DNA of 64,000 nt from Paenibacillus sp. YN15 (GCF_003285005.1 NZ_QMFA01000028.1:1-64000), one strand, 5' to 3'; positions 55,477-64,000 are shown, counted from the first letter of the stretch. Translations and numbers: made by a program. The notes: generated by a model from the letters alone, not told the origin.

Positions 55477-55603
55477 CCAGCTTCCGCTTGTCCTCAGACG
55501 TATGCTTCCGAAGCTGGTTTTTCCTACAATCCTTTACCTCCCGCTCCTTTCTGCCGAATATGGATTCACCTTGGCGTACTTTTCGGACAGCCTCCTGTTC
55601 TAT

Positions 55604-56602
55604 TTACAGGCGGCCGACAGTCTGCCCGGCATAGAAGCTGCCTGCCACCCGCGTATGCTCATAAGGTTGATTGGGATGGGCGATCCGCCACAGGATGCGA
55701 TCCGCCGCGCGGTAGGCGGTTTCCTTGATCATCAGCAGCGAACGCGTCAATTCCGGCAGCTTCGGCATCGCTTCGTTCATCAGGCCGACCAGCGAGCAGT
55801 CGCCGGGAATGTCCACTCCCTTCCGGCTCAAGGCATGGTACACCGGGCCGCAATCCTCGTCAATGCCCACCACAACTGCCGTCGGTTTGTACCGCTCATA
55901 TTCGTCGGCGAACGCCTCCGCCGTTGTCTGCCGCGCTTCCAGACCGCATTCTCCCATCCAATCGCGGTACGCCTGCCAGCGCAGCACATATCCCCGTTGG
56001 GAAATCGTATCGCCGACATACAGGATGCGGCGATGGCCGCAGCGCACCAGGTAATCGGCTATTTGGCAAACCGCCTCGCATACGTCCCAAACCACGCTGT
56101 CCACCTGCGTTAACGGCTTGGCGTAGTTGATCAGCACTTTGGCGATGGGCAGCTCCAGCAGCCTTGCCTCCATCTGGCCGGAGATCAGGCGCGGCGCAAT
56201 AAACAAGCCATCCGCATGAAGCAGATGATGCTCGTCCACCCACGCCTCGAACGCCCGCTGCGACAAATCCTCATTGAGCACAAAGCTGTCCAACTGATGG
56301 TCATATTGGCTGAAACGCTCCTTCAGTCCGTCCAGCAGCAGCCGGTTATAGTTCATCGACTCCCGGGACTGCACCAGAATAAACCGCAGCCGGAAGATCG
56401 GATAAGGCGCAATCCCTTGCCGCGCCATCTCGCGCGCCTGCTGGGGAGACAGATACCCGCTGCGGTAAGCCGCGCGGATCACCGTGCTGCGCGTTTCCTC
56501 CGACATGCCGGGCATGCCGCGCAGCGCTTTGGAAATCGTCTGAACGGACAACCCCAGCTCCTCCGACAAATCGGCAAGTGTAATCGGCTTGCGCTTGCTC
56601 AT
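55604..56602 (-). CDS. LacI-family transcriptional regulator
   Basis: 332-residue regulator with an N-terminal LacI helix-turn-helix (ITLADLSEELGLSVQTISKALRG, residues 7-29; then the MSEETRSTVIRAAYRSGYLSPQQAREMARQ hinge) and a periplasmic-binding-protein-like effector domain. The ATG at 56602 has GAGAGGG seven bases upstream. It is divergent from an FAD oxidoreductase and a GH2 glycosidase with about 110 bp between, so it most likely controls them in response to a sugar. Confidence 0.92.
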   Translation of the reverse strand: MSKRKPITLADLSEELGLSVQTISKALRGMPGMSEETRSTVIRAAYRSGYLSPQQAREMARQGIAPYPIFRLRFILVQSRESMNYNRLLLDGLKERFSQYDHQLDSFVLNEDLSQRAFEAWVDEHHLLHADGLFIAPRLISGQMEARLLELPIAKVLINYAKPLTQVDSVVWDVCEAVCQIADYLVRCGHRRILYVGDTISQRGYVLRWQAYRDWMGECGLEARQTTAEAFADEYERYKPTAVVVGIDEDCGPVYHALSRKGVDIPGDCSLVGLMNEAMPKLPELTRSLLMIKETAYRAADRILWRIAHPNQPYEHTRVAGSFYAGQTVGRL

Positions 56603-56632
56603 CTTCGCACCCTCTCATGTTTGCTAATGCTA

Positions 56633-56681
56633 TTTTAAACTAAAGTTAAACTATATTGAAGGGAAAAGCCGCTTCTATAAT
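56633..56681. promoter_or_regulatory. AT-rich dyad and -10 box between the LacI and oxidoreductase genes
   Basis: TTTTAAACTAAAGTTAAACT (56633-56652) is an imperfect dyad with a direct AAACTA repeat, a possible regulator site though it lacks the central CG usual for LacI operators. TATAAT at 56676-56681 is a good -10 for the rightward genes; the -35 is poor. Confidence 0.45.
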
Positions 56682-56713
56682 AAGGGTAACTACTGATGGA
56701 AAGAAGGGTTTAC

Positions 56714-58099
56714 ATGAGTCAGCAAACACCTCAAATCCTTGATACCGATATTGTCGTATGCGGCGGCGGCCCCGCCGGCATCAACGCTGCGTTGGCGGCA
56801 GGCAGAAGCGGCGCGAAAACGCTCTTGATCGAACGCTACGGTTTTCTGGGCGGCATGTCCACGATTGCGCTGGTCTATCCGTGGATGACCTTCCATACCG
56901 AAGGAGGCAAGCAGGTGATCGCCGGCATTGCCCAAGAAATCGTCGACCGGCTGCAGGCGGAAGGCGCGTCTCCCGGCCATGTGCGGGATACCGTCGGTTT
57001 CGTCAATACCATTACGCCATATGATCCCGAAATATACAAAACCCTCATCTTCGACATGCTTCGCGAAGCCGGCGTAACCATCCTGCTGCACAGCTTCGTG
57101 GACGATGTGACAGTGGACAGCGACCGGATTGCTTCGTTGTCGATTACCACCAAGTCGGGCCGGATTACAGTGCGCGCCCAGCAGTTCATCGATGCCAGCG
57201 GCGATGCCGATCTGGCCTGGCTGTCCGGCGCTCCGTGCCTGCAGGGACGGGACGGGGACAAGCTGACCCAGCCGATGTCGATGAAGTTCCGCATGCGCGG
57301 CGTCGATCTGGGACGGGTCAAGCAATATATGATCGATCATCCCGGGGAATTTTACAAAAAGACGCCTGTTGACGAGCTTCCGCAATTGCCGCTGTCCGGC
57401 GTGCTTGGTTTCTATAAGCATTGGCAGGCGGCCAATCTGCCGATCAACCGCGATCAGGTGCTGTTCTTTACCGGGCCCGGGGAAGATGAAATATTGGTCA
57501 ACACAACCCGAGTGCAAGGGCTGGACGGCACCAACGTCATCGATCTGACCGAAGCGGAGGTGCTGGGGCGCAAGCAGGTGCGGATGGTTGCCGACTTTAT
57601 GATTCAGAATTTGCCCGGCTTTGAGCGCGCTTCGATTTCCTCCGTCGGCGCCCAAATCGGCATTCGGGAATCGCGCCGGATTGACGGCCAATATGTGCTT
57701 CAAGCCGAGGATGTCATCAGCGGCCGCAGCTTCGACGATTGCATTGCCAGAAGCGGCTATCCTATCGATATTCACGATCCGTCCGGCAAAGGCGTAACGG
57801 CCGCCTGGGTACAGGGCGACGGCGCTTATGACATTCCTTACCGCTGCCTGCTGCCCAAAGGGATTGTCAACCTGCTTGTTGCCGGCCGCTGCATCTCGAC
57901 GTCCCATGAAGCGTTGGCCACGACGCGGCTGACGCCAAGCTGCATGGCCACAGGGCAAGCGGCGGGTACGGCGGCCGGCCTTGCCGTCAAGCATCAATGC
58001 CTGCCAAGCGACGTTGCAATCGACGAGCTTCAGAGCGAGCTGCGGAAAAGCGGGGCTCTGCTCAGCAGCGAGGACTCTGTAAGGGAGATGCGGGTATGA
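56714..58099 (+). CDS. FAD-dependent oxidoreductase (FAD_oxidored family)
   Basis: 461-residue flavoenzyme. The dinucleotide motif DIVVCGGGPAGINAALAAGRSGAKTLLIE is near residues 13-41; GGMSTIALVYPWM and the C-terminal LLVAGRCISTSHEALATTRLTPSCMATGQAAGTAAGLA are typical of the FAD_oxidored family. Substrate unknown; its pairing with a GH2 enzyme under a LacI regulator suggests sugar or glycoside oxidation. The ATG at 56714 is used as AGAAGGG lies six bases upstream; an in-frame ATG at 56696 has no site. It overlaps the GH2 start by four bases (ATGA). Confidence 0.88.
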   Translation: MSQQTPQILDTDIVVCGGGPAGINAALAAGRSGAKTLLIERYGFLGGMSTIALVYPWMTFHTEGGKQVIAGIAQEIVDRLQAEGASPGHVRDTVGFVNTITPYDPEIYKTLIFDMLREAGVTILLHSFVDDVTVDSDRIASLSITTKSGRITVRAQQFIDASGDADLAWLSGAPCLQGRDGDKLTQPMSMKFRMRGVDLGRVKQYMIDHPGEFYKKTPVDELPQLPLSGVLGFYKHWQAANLPINRDQVLFFTGPGEDEILVNTTRVQGLDGTNVIDLTEAEVLGRKQVRMVADFMIQNLPGFERASISSVGAQIGIRESRRIDGQYVLQAEDVISGRSFDDCIARSGYPIDIHDPSGKGVTAAWVQGDGAYDIPYRCLLPKGIVNLLVAGRCISTSHEALATTRLTPSCMATGQAAGTAAGLAVKHQCLPSDVAIDELQSELRKSGALLSSEDSVREMRV

Positions 58100-60798
58100 C
58101 ATTCACCGAAGAGCGGGTGCTGAACGGCGATCATTGGACGTTCCGGCCGATTGCGATGGATTATTTCGGCTATGAGCTGGATCATCCGGACCGCTGGAAA
58201 GCGCCCAGTCAGGACCATACGTTTATTCGCCGCGCCCTCGAACGCCCGGGCAACGACTGGACCAGCGAGACGCCCGTTCGTGTGCCGATGTCCTGGACCT
58301 CGTGCAGCTCGGACCCGCTGTCGGAGGACGCAACCGGCGATTTTGACTTCCCCTACTTCTGGCAATATGTACACAAAGGGGAATATGCCACAACCTTCGA
58401 CATCCCGGAAAGCTTTGGCGGCAAACGGATCAAGCTGCAATTTATGAGCGTCAATTTCAAATGCTGGGTTTATGTCAATGGTACGCTGGCCGTAAGCGAT
58501 CCCGCCTGCCCGGCATACACGCATCTGAATAAACATCCGTTTGAGGTGGACATTACCGGACTGGTGCAGACGCCTTCGACCGCCAACCGTCTGACTGTCG
58601 TTGTGCAGGACTTTACGGCGGCCTTCGCCGGCTGCTTCCCTAACGAAGACAAGCCTGACACGCCGGAGGACGGCACCTTCTATCCGCTTGGCGACCGTTC
58701 GGAATATTACAACAAGGATCGCGGCTGGCGCAATCTCGATACCGGCCTGATTGATGATGTGATCCTGAAGGCCGTGCCCCGCCTGCATGTTCAGGATGCT
58801 TATGTGGTCACCTCCGTCTCGGAGGGCGACATTCGCGCCCAAGTCACTGTACGCAATGAGGATGGCGGCGACCGCAGCTTCCGCATTCAGGCCAACGTCC
58901 ATGAACACCTCGGCGGCAGGCACAGTCTAAGCTTCGAGCCGACGGCCGAAATAACCGTGCCGGCAGGCCAAAGCGTTACGGTCGAGCTTCATCAGCGTTG
59001 GGATGATCCAACGTTATGGTGGCCCCATCGGCCGTTCCTGTATGATTTGCGGCTGGAGCTTGCCCAGGACGAGGGTGTTGTGGCCAGTTCTATAACCCGC
59101 TTCGGCTTCAGGCAGGTGGAGGTGGTCAAAAGCGAAGACGACGATGCCCGGGGCATTTACCTGAACGGCAGGCGCGTCCGCCTGTTCGGGGAATCGGTGG
59201 AGCCGACCCGCAAGGACGGTTATACGGAGGGGGTTGGCACCAGCGGGCTTTATTTGTACAACGCCCAATATTGGACCCATCTGATCCGCACGGCCAAAGC
59301 GATGAACATCACGGTGCTGCGCACGCATCGGGGCATGTGGGTGAAGCGGCTGTTCGAGATTGCCGATGAGGAAGGCATGCTGATGATCGCCGAAAGCACC
59401 ATCAATAACGGCAATCATAACGGCGCAATCGGCACAATGGACAGCCAGCGCACCGCAATCCGCGACATGATCGTGACGCTGCGGAATCACCCTTCCATTA
59501 TTATCTGGTCGCTGGCCAACGAATCGGGCTACAATGAACAATGGGCCGATGAAGCCCGCTTGCATGACCGAAGCCGCCTGCTGGTGGTCACCCAGGCCAA
59601 GCCGCGTTATCCATCGGCTTCCATGGCCGCAGCCGGCGTCTCGTACGCCTTTGGGCTGAACGGCTATTCGCCGGACATTTACGAGCGGCACAACCGGGAC
59701 TGGAAGCCGCAGCCGGTATATGTGTACGAAGACAATGCCTGCTACGATCAGCCAACGGACCAAGAGCGCGCCGGCGCGGTGCTGCAGGCTATGACTATTT
59801 TCCGCGGACACCGCACCACCGGTTATGAAATCATCTGCACCTACTACTCCTTCCAGAAGGCGTTTGGCCAGGGAAGCGATCCGGCGGCGAAACGGCTGGC
59901 CATACGGTGGAGCGCCGATGAAACGGGCAACAGGGGCTATTATCCCGACTTTGCGGTGATGCCGCTGCATGATCCGTGGACCAATCGCCACCGTCCAGTG
60001 GTGCTGAATCCGATAGAAGGGTTCGCCGATTCGCCGGTGGACTATTGGACGCGCAGCTTCTCACCGGTGGCCGTATTCGATTACGACTACGACAAGCGTC
60101 TGTCCGTGCAGGCTTCCGCCAAACCGTATGTCGGCCTGTTCGCAGCCGAACGCACCGTTGCCGTACACAACGACGACTGGCTGGACGACTCCACCCTGGT
60201 TACGGTGCGGTATACGGCGGTTTGCCCGGACAGCGGCGAGACGCTGGATGAAGGTTCGTTTACGCTGGATGTGCCGCTTGGCGGAACCCGGCGGCATACG
60301 TATACGCTGCGTGTGGACGGCAGCCGCAGATTGCGCATCGACTATGCCGCCCTGAAGGCGGACGCCGTCCGCTTCCGGGAAACGATCTATCTCGGTCCCC
60401 CGTCGGAAACCTGCGGCGGCACGTATATGTCCGCGCCGGGCGGGGATGAGATCACCCTCGATCTTGCCGCCCCGGAGGGTTGCGCATACGATGCGCACGC
60501 CGTGCAATTCAATCCGTGGATCGGCCGCAGCGGCGATTACAACGTATATGTTCGCGTCTCGGAGCGGGCCATCCGCGCTGCGGAAGCAACCGGCGGTTTA
60601 TGCAAAATCGAGGTGCAGCACGATACCGTCAACACAACGGCTGCGCTCCGGCTTGCGGAGGGCGTATGGCTGCCGGTGTCGCAGCACCCGCTTCACATGA
60701 ACGCCGGGCGCTTCGAGAACAATATCAAGCTGTACATGGCCCCCGACCAGCTGGCCGGTTCCGATATTGCGGTAAAACTGGCATACGCGGGGGATTGA
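58096..60798 (+). CDS. Glycoside hydrolase family 2-type enzyme
   Basis: 900-residue protein with the GH2 layout: N-terminal jelly roll (about 30-210), immunoglobulin-like domain (about 230-340), TIM barrel from about 350 and further beta domains. The acid/base is likely Glu476 (WSLANESGYN), and VYVYEDNA (Glu545) is a candidate nucleophile. No signal peptide, so it acts in the cytoplasm. The sugar specificity (beta-galactoside, glucuronide, mannoside) cannot be told. Its ATG overlaps the oxidoreductase stop, so the two are coupled and may process one oxidised glycoside in turn. Confidence 0.88.
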   Translation: MTFTEERVLNGDHWTFRPIAMDYFGYELDHPDRWKAPSQDHTFIRRALERPGNDWTSETPVRVPMSWTSCSSDPLSEDATGDFDFPYFWQYVHKGEYATTFDIPESFGGKRIKLQFMSVNFKCWVYVNGTLAVSDPACPAYTHLNKHPFEVDITGLVQTPSTANRLTVVVQDFTAAFAGCFPNEDKPDTPEDGTFYPLGDRSEYYNKDRGWRNLDTGLIDDVILKAVPRLHVQDAYVVTSVSEGDIRAQVTVRNEDGGDRSFRIQANVHEHLGGRHSLSFEPTAEITVPAGQSVTVELHQRWDDPTLWWPHRPFLYDLRLELAQDEGVVASSITRFGFRQVEVVKSEDDDARGIYLNGRRVRLFGESVEPTRKDGYTEGVGTSGLYLYNAQYWTHLIRTAKAMNITVLRTHRGMWVKRLFEIADEEGMLMIAESTINNGNHNGAIGTMDSQRTAIRDMIVTLRNHPSIIIWSLANESGYNEQWADEARLHDRSRLLVVTQAKPRYPSASMAAAGVSYAFGLNGYSPDIYERHNRDWKPQPVYVYEDNACYDQPTDQERAGAVLQAMTIFRGHRTTGYEIICTYYSFQKAFGQGSDPAAKRLAIRWSADETGNRGYYPDFAVMPLHDPWTNRHRPVVLNPIEGFADSPVDYWTRSFSPVAVFDYDYDKRLSVQASAKPYVGLFAAERTVAVHNDDWLDDSTLVTVRYTAVCPDSGETLDEGSFTLDVPLGGTRRHTYTLRVDGSRRLRIDYAALKADAVRFRETIYLGPPSETCGGTYMSAPGGDEITLDLAAPEGCAYDAHAVQFNPWIGRSGDYNVYVRVSERAIRAAEATGGLCKIEVQHDTVNTTAALRLAEGVWLPVSQHPLHMNAGRFENNIKLYMAPDQLAGSDIAVKLAYAGD

Positions 60799-60807
60799 AC
60801 TTAAAAC

Positions 60808-60847
60808 GGCACTGCTTCCGACAAACGGGGGGCGGTGCCTTTTTTTG
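60808..60847 (+). terminator. Terminator after the GH2 gene
   Basis: GGCACTGCTTCC pairs through 12 bases (with G-U pairs) to GGGGGGCGGTGCC and is followed by seven T residues, nine bases past the stop. Confidence 0.88.
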
Positions 60848-61060
60848 TACCCGGAGCGACCTCTATAGCCGCGATGCCCACTTTCCAGCGGACATTCGGG
60901 AAGGTTTTGTCCTTCTGACGCACACAAAACCTGGATACGAAAACCCGGTTTCTGCGACCCCTCTACCTTGGCCTGATGCGATTGCCCTGCGGGAAGCGGC
61001 TCGGCTTCTTGACAAACATAGGTTGTCGAAGGATGCCGATAGGCGTTTATCCTCGCCACA

Positions 61061-61343
61061 GTTGGGCGGACAGAGAATCCGTTATTTTCCGAATGTGATC
61101 CGTTTTCAGATTTACACGGACAGACGTTCCGTTATTTTGCTCCAGAAGGCATGGAATCCCCCGATTTTTCAGATTTAACGGATCGTGAGTCCGCGGGGGA
61201 GAAAAAAGGGCGGATTTTAGCGAAATAACGGAACCAGAGTCCGCGAAACTCAAACGCCAAATCTCAAACGCCAAACTCAATCGCCAAACTCAAACGTCTT
61301 GATAGACGCGCAGCTCCGAAGGACGCCCAGGCGTTTTACTCAG
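61061..61343. repeat. Four-unit intergenic palindromic element, family D, copy 3 with 3' extension
   Basis: Forward units at 61063-61088 and 61113-61138, inverted units at 61172-61197 and 61222-61247, offsets 0/50/109/159. It matches 20424-20664 nearly throughout, including the tail CAGCTCCGAAGGACGCCC. Before the tail it has an extra short tandem CAAACGCCAAA-type repeat at 61250-61295. The segment 60848-61060 shows no gene. Confidence 0.9.
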
Positions 61344-61365
61344 TTTGGGTTCGGTGTTGCAATTT

Positions 61366-61396
61366 TGAAACTTTTCTCACAATTGCGTCGTATAAT
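61366..61396 (+). promoter_or_regulatory. ECF sigma (SigW-type) promoter of yuaF-floT
   Basis: TGAAAC, a 17-base spacer with a T-rich start (TTTTCTC) and CGTATAAT form a textbook SigW promoter. B. subtilis yuaF-floT is a SigW operon, so the match in both gene content and promoter is strong. The start site would be about 61400, leaving a leader of about 210 bases. Confidence 0.85.
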
Positions 61397-61510
61397 ATCC
61401 ATATCAGCCTTTAGCAAAAATAGAAATAAAATGGTTTTAATGGATTTGTTTGTGAAGAGCCAATCGATGTACGTGACGAAGAAGCTTTTTTTCAAAAGGA
61501 AAGCCCGATC

Positions 61511-61586
61511 TATGCTTACGATGTCAGTTTTCGCTGACGCGAAAATCAGCTTATGCTTACGATGCCAGTTTTCGCTGACGCGAAAA
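61511..61586 (+). repeat. Tandem 41-bp repeat with hairpins in the yuaF leader
   Basis: A 35-bp sequence (TATGCTTACGATG...GCGAAAA) occurs at 61511-61545 and 61552-61586 with one mismatch. Each copy holds TTTTCGC-TGAC-GCGAAAA, a perfect 7-bp hairpin. The second hairpin ends six bases before the ribosome site (AGGAGG) of yuaF, so it may tune translation. Confidence 0.8.
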
Positions 61587-61609
61587 CTTTCAGGAGGTGC
61601 CGACACAAC

Positions 61610-62134
61610 ATGGAGCAGCTGTTTTGGGGATGTCTTGCCTTCGGTGTGCTGTTTACGCTGGTTACGGTGGTGCTTGGAGATCTGGTCAGCTCCGCTCTGG
61701 ACGGAGCCTTGGATTTTCTTTCGCTGGATTTTCTCAATCCTACGGTGCTGGCGGTGGGGATTACCGTCTTCGGCGGAACCGGCATTATGCTGATGCGCTA
61801 CACGGCGTTCCCAATGCTTCTGGCGGCGGTTGGCGCTGTGGCGATTGCGGCGGTTATTGCATTCCTGGTAGGACGGTATTATGTGTTGCCCATGAAAAAT
61901 ACGGAAAACTCCACCGCCTACAGCATGAAGGGACTCGCCGGCAAGCTGGGCGAGGTCATTACCTCCATCCCCGCAGGAGGCTGCGGCGAGGTGCTGGTGA
62001 AGGTGGGGGCGGGCAATTCCAACCATATTGCCGAAAGCTTTGACGGAAGCGCCATTCAGGCGGGGAACCGGGTCGTGGTGGTGGATGTGCGCGACGGCGT
62101 GCTGTTTGTGTCCCGCTTTGAAAATAACCTTTAA
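61610..62134 (+). CDS. yuaF: YuaF/NfeD2-like membrane protein, flotillin partner
   Basis: 174-residue membrane protein, the same length as B. subtilis YuaF. Two or three helices near the N-terminus (MEQLFWGCLAFGVLFTLVTVVLGDLV and MLLAAVGAVAIAAVIAFLVG) precede a C-terminal OB-fold NfeD-type domain (GLAGKLGEVITSIPAGGCGEVLVKVG ... RVVVVDVRDGVLFVSRF). It works with flotillin in membrane fluidity control and stress response. AGGAGG lies ten bases before the ATG at 61610. The floT gene starts 15 bp after its stop. Confidence 0.92.
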   Translation: MEQLFWGCLAFGVLFTLVTVVLGDLVSSALDGALDFLSLDFLNPTVLAVGITVFGGTGIMLMRYTAFPMLLAAVGAVAIAAVIAFLVGRYYVLPMKNTENSTAYSMKGLAGKLGEVITSIPAGGCGEVLVKVGAGNSNHIAESFDGSAIQAGNRVVVVDVRDGVLFVSRFENNL

Positions 62135-62149
62135 AAAGGAGATTGAGGT

Positions 62150-63661
62150 ATGCCGGAATTTTTGATCATTCCCGCGATTGTAGTAGGTGTCATTGTGGTG
62201 CTGGGGTTGGCTTTTATGGCCCGGTACAAAACAGTGGGACCGGATGAGGCAATGATTGTGACAGGTTCGTTTCTGGGCACCAAGAATGTGGATACCGATG
62301 ACGGCTCCGGCCGCAAAATCAAAATTGTAAGAGGCGGCGGCGCATTTATCTGGCCAATTTTCCAAGCGTCCCAGTTCCTGTCGCTGTTGTCCCACAAGCT
62401 GGATGTATCCACCCCCGAGGTGTATACGGAGCAAGGGGTGCCGGTTATCGCCGACGGCGTTGCCATTATCAAGATCGGCGGCTCTGTGGAGGATGTGGCT
62501 ACAGCGGCGGAGCAGTTTATGGGCAAGCCCATCGAAGCCTTGAAGGGTGAAGCGCAGGAGGTGCTGGAGGGCCATCTGCGGGCTATCTTGGGCTCCATGA
62601 CCGTGGAGGAGGTTTACCGGAACCGGGACCGTTTTGCTCAAGAGGTGCAGGGGGTAGCGGCCAAGGATCTGAAAAAGATGGGACTGCAGATTGTCTCCTT
62701 CACCATCAAGGATGTCCGCGACAAGCAGGGATATCTGGATGCCCTGGGTAAACCCCGGATCGCCGCGGTAAAGCGGGATGCCGAGATTGCCGAAGCCGAT
62801 GCCGTCCGGGACGCCCGGATTCAGAAGGCCAAAGCCGAGGAAGAAGGCAAGAAGGCGGAGCTCCTGCGCGACACCAACATCGCCGAGGCGGAGAAGGAGC
62901 GGGAGCTGAAGGTGGCCGCCTTTAAGAAGGATCAGGATACGGCCAAGGCGGAGGCGGACCAGGCCTACTTCATCCAGGAGGCCAAGGCCAAGCAGATCGC
63001 CGTGGAAGAGCAGATGAAGGTTGAGCTGGTGCGCAAGGAGCGGGAAATCGACCTGCAGCAAAAGGAAATTCTCGTCCGCGAGAAGCAATATGATGCAGAA
63101 GTGAAAAAGAAGGCCGATGCCGACCGTTATTCGGTGGAGCAGGCGGCAGAGGCGGACAAAGCGAAGCGGATGCGCGAGGCGGATGCCCTCCAGTACCGGA
63201 TCGAGGCGGAAGCCAAGGCCAACGCCGAGCAGAAACGCCTGGACGGCCTCGCCATTGCCGAAGCGGAGCGGGCCAAGGGTACTGCCGAGGCGGAGGTTAT
63301 CCGTCTGCGGGGTCTCGCCGAGGCGGAGGCCAAGGAGAAGCTGGCGGAAGCGTTCCAGAAGTTCGGCGAGGCCGCCGTGCTGGACATTGTAGTGAAGATG
63401 CTGCCGGAGCTGGCAGGCAAGGTAGCCGACCCGATCCGCTCCATCGACCAATTGACCGTCGTGGATACAGGCAAAGGGGAAGGCGCCGCCCGGGTCAGCA
63501 ATTATGTGACCGAGCTGATGGCCACCGCCCCCAAAATGCTGAAGGATGTGTCGGGGCTTGATCTGAACCAACTGATTCAGGGGCTCACGGACAAACGCGG
63601 AACACAAGGAAACGCCAAACCCGTCGTCCCGGTTCAGGAAGCTCCCGCCGCCGGGGAATAA
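62150..63661 (+). CDS. floT: Flotillin FloT
   Basis: 503-residue SPFH/PHB protein. It has a short N-terminal membrane anchor (FLIIPAIVVGVIVVLGLAFMA), the SPFH domain (about 30-210; ILGSMTVEEVYRNRDRFAQEVQ), and a long Ala/Glu/Lys coiled-coil region (about 215-400) with EAE repeats, which drives oligomerisation into membrane microdomains. The length is close to B. subtilis FloT (about 509). Linked to yuaF under a SigW-type promoter, as expected for envelope stress. AAGGAG precedes the ATG. Confidence 0.95.
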   Translation: MPEFLIIPAIVVGVIVVLGLAFMARYKTVGPDEAMIVTGSFLGTKNVDTDDGSGRKIKIVRGGGAFIWPIFQASQFLSLLSHKLDVSTPEVYTEQGVPVIADGVAIIKIGGSVEDVATAAEQFMGKPIEALKGEAQEVLEGHLRAILGSMTVEEVYRNRDRFAQEVQGVAAKDLKKMGLQIVSFTIKDVRDKQGYLDALGKPRIAAVKRDAEIAEADAVRDARIQKAKAEEEGKKAELLRDTNIAEAEKERELKVAAFKKDQDTAKAEADQAYFIQEAKAKQIAVEEQMKVELVRKEREIDLQQKEILVREKQYDAEVKKKADADRYSVEQAAEADKAKRMREADALQYRIEAEAKANAEQKRLDGLAIAEAERAKGTAEAEVIRLRGLAEAEAKEKLAEAFQKFGEAAVLDIVVKMLPELAGKVADPIRSIDQLTVVDTGKGEGAARVSNYVTELMATAPKMLKDVSGLDLNQLIQGLTDKRGTQGNAKPVVPVQEAPAAGE

Positions 63662-63680
63662 CAGAACAAGCTGCTTAAAG

Positions 63681-63735
63681 AAGCGTTCCGCCGGTTTTCA
63701 TCTCCCCAGGGGACGGAGGCCGGAGGGGCGCTTTT
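63681..63735 (+). terminator. Terminator of the yuaF-floT operon
   Basis: AAGCGTTCCGCCGG can pair with CCGGAGGGGCGCTT (with G-U pairs and one mismatch), with an inner TCCCC/GGGGA stem, followed by TTTT. It lies 20 bp past the floT stop. Confidence 0.7.
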
Positions 63736-63911
63736 ATGCGTTGGCTCCCAGACCGGGGGTACATGAAATATCTGCCGCGGGGGAAAACCAAGGAACAAAG
63801 GATAATTTAGCTGCACTTAAAAATGCCGTATCCAGCACAAGCATTTTCAGGTATGATAGGGGCAGAAAGACATAATTCTACAAAATTCTGCCTAAAAAAG
63901 GGACTATAGCC

Positions 63912-64000
63912 ATGAAAAAAGGGCAACCACTCCTATTGCTTCTTGCCAGCCTTATCGTATTATCCGTATTCGCTCCATTAGCCATACAGCCTAAAGACGA
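63912..64000 (+). CDS. Start of a gene with a signal or anchor sequence, cut by the window edge
   Basis: MKKGQPLLLLLASLIVLSVF... runs to the window end without a stop: a basic N-terminus followed by about 20 hydrophobic residues, as in a signal peptide or type II anchor. AAGGG lies ten bases before the ATG. Only 29 residues are visible, so no function can be given. Confidence 0.6.
   Translation, partial: MKKGQPLLLLLASLIVLSVFAPLAIQPKD

Noticed and set aside
56690-58102. 470-residue antisense frame opposite the FAD oxidoreductase
   Set aside because: No family resemblance and exact shadow of a recognised flavoprotein gene.
61340-63607. 755-residue antisense open frame opposite yuaF-floT
   Set aside because: The frame shadows floT's coiled-coil codons and runs through the SigW promoter and leader repeats; its Leu-rich repeats are the reverse complement of EAE/KA codons.

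Overview
The window looks like a chromosomal segment of a GC-rich endospore-former of the Paenibacillus type. This rests on protein style and context: two giant S-layer-homology (SLH) surface enzymes, an Lpl-type oligosaccharide ABC operon followed by a membrane-anchored AraC regulator, a yuaF-floT pair behind a SigW-like promoter, a UMF1 transporter, an xpt gene, strong Shine-Dalgarno sequences with frequent TTG/GTG starts, and long intergenic repeats. No rRNA, tRNA, CRISPR array, prophage or intact insertion sequence was seen.

Layout. 1-5.5 kb (minus strand): 5' part of pflB with FNR/Rex-like operators, a heterodimeric ABC exporter with one degenerate ATP site, and a zinc-ribbon protein. 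6-12.4 kb: a patatin-like lipase, a nitrilase-family amidase coupled to a GNAT protein, two more GNAT proteins, and a flippase-like membrane protein coupled to a GT4 glycosyltransferase. 13-17 kb (minus strand): xpt, two small genes, a YfhP-like membrane hydrolase, an LpxL-like acyltransferase and an OlsB-like N-acyltransferase broken by a one-base deletion. 17-23 kb: a DUF554 protein, a CNNM/CorC transporter, a DUF1836 regulator, and a PadR repressor divergent from an MFS efflux pump with two clear PadR-type operators. 23.6-30.4 kb: a lone moaD and a 2118-residue SLH protein with two tandem 5'-nucleotidase modules. 30.8-34.1 kb: a zinc phospholipase C-like protein, a UMF1 transporter and an aldose epimerase. 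34.2-37.7 kb: a five-gene operon built round an ATP-grasp (glutathionylspermidine-synthase-like) enzyme with a secreted Ser-rich protein, a lipoprotein and a DUF350 membrane protein. 37.8-45.1 kb: an SGNH esterase divergent from a CcpA-type-controlled sugar uptake operon and its AraC regulator. 45.3-53.5 kb: a 2713-residue YhcR-like nuclease/nucleotidase with the same C-terminal cassette as the first SLH protein. 53.7-60.8 kb: a Tat-exported phosphoesterase, a small gene, and a LacI regulator divergent from an FAD oxidoreductase/GH2 pair. 61.4-63.7 kb: yuaF-floT. A truncated gene runs off the right edge.

The most unusual signal is in the intergenic DNA. Seven loci each hold four ~26-bp units arranged as two forward plus two inverted copies, all pointing inward. 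The paired units lie 50-52 bp apart and the whole is symmetric about a centre. At least four sequence families (A, C, D, E) share this geometry, almost to the base, and share a (T/C)TATT ending while otherwise differing in sequence. An eighth locus (B) has four units at the same period but uncertain orientation, and a ninth is a lone unit that looks like a deletion product. I know of no feature type that explains this layout, and it is the best candidate here for an undescribed element.
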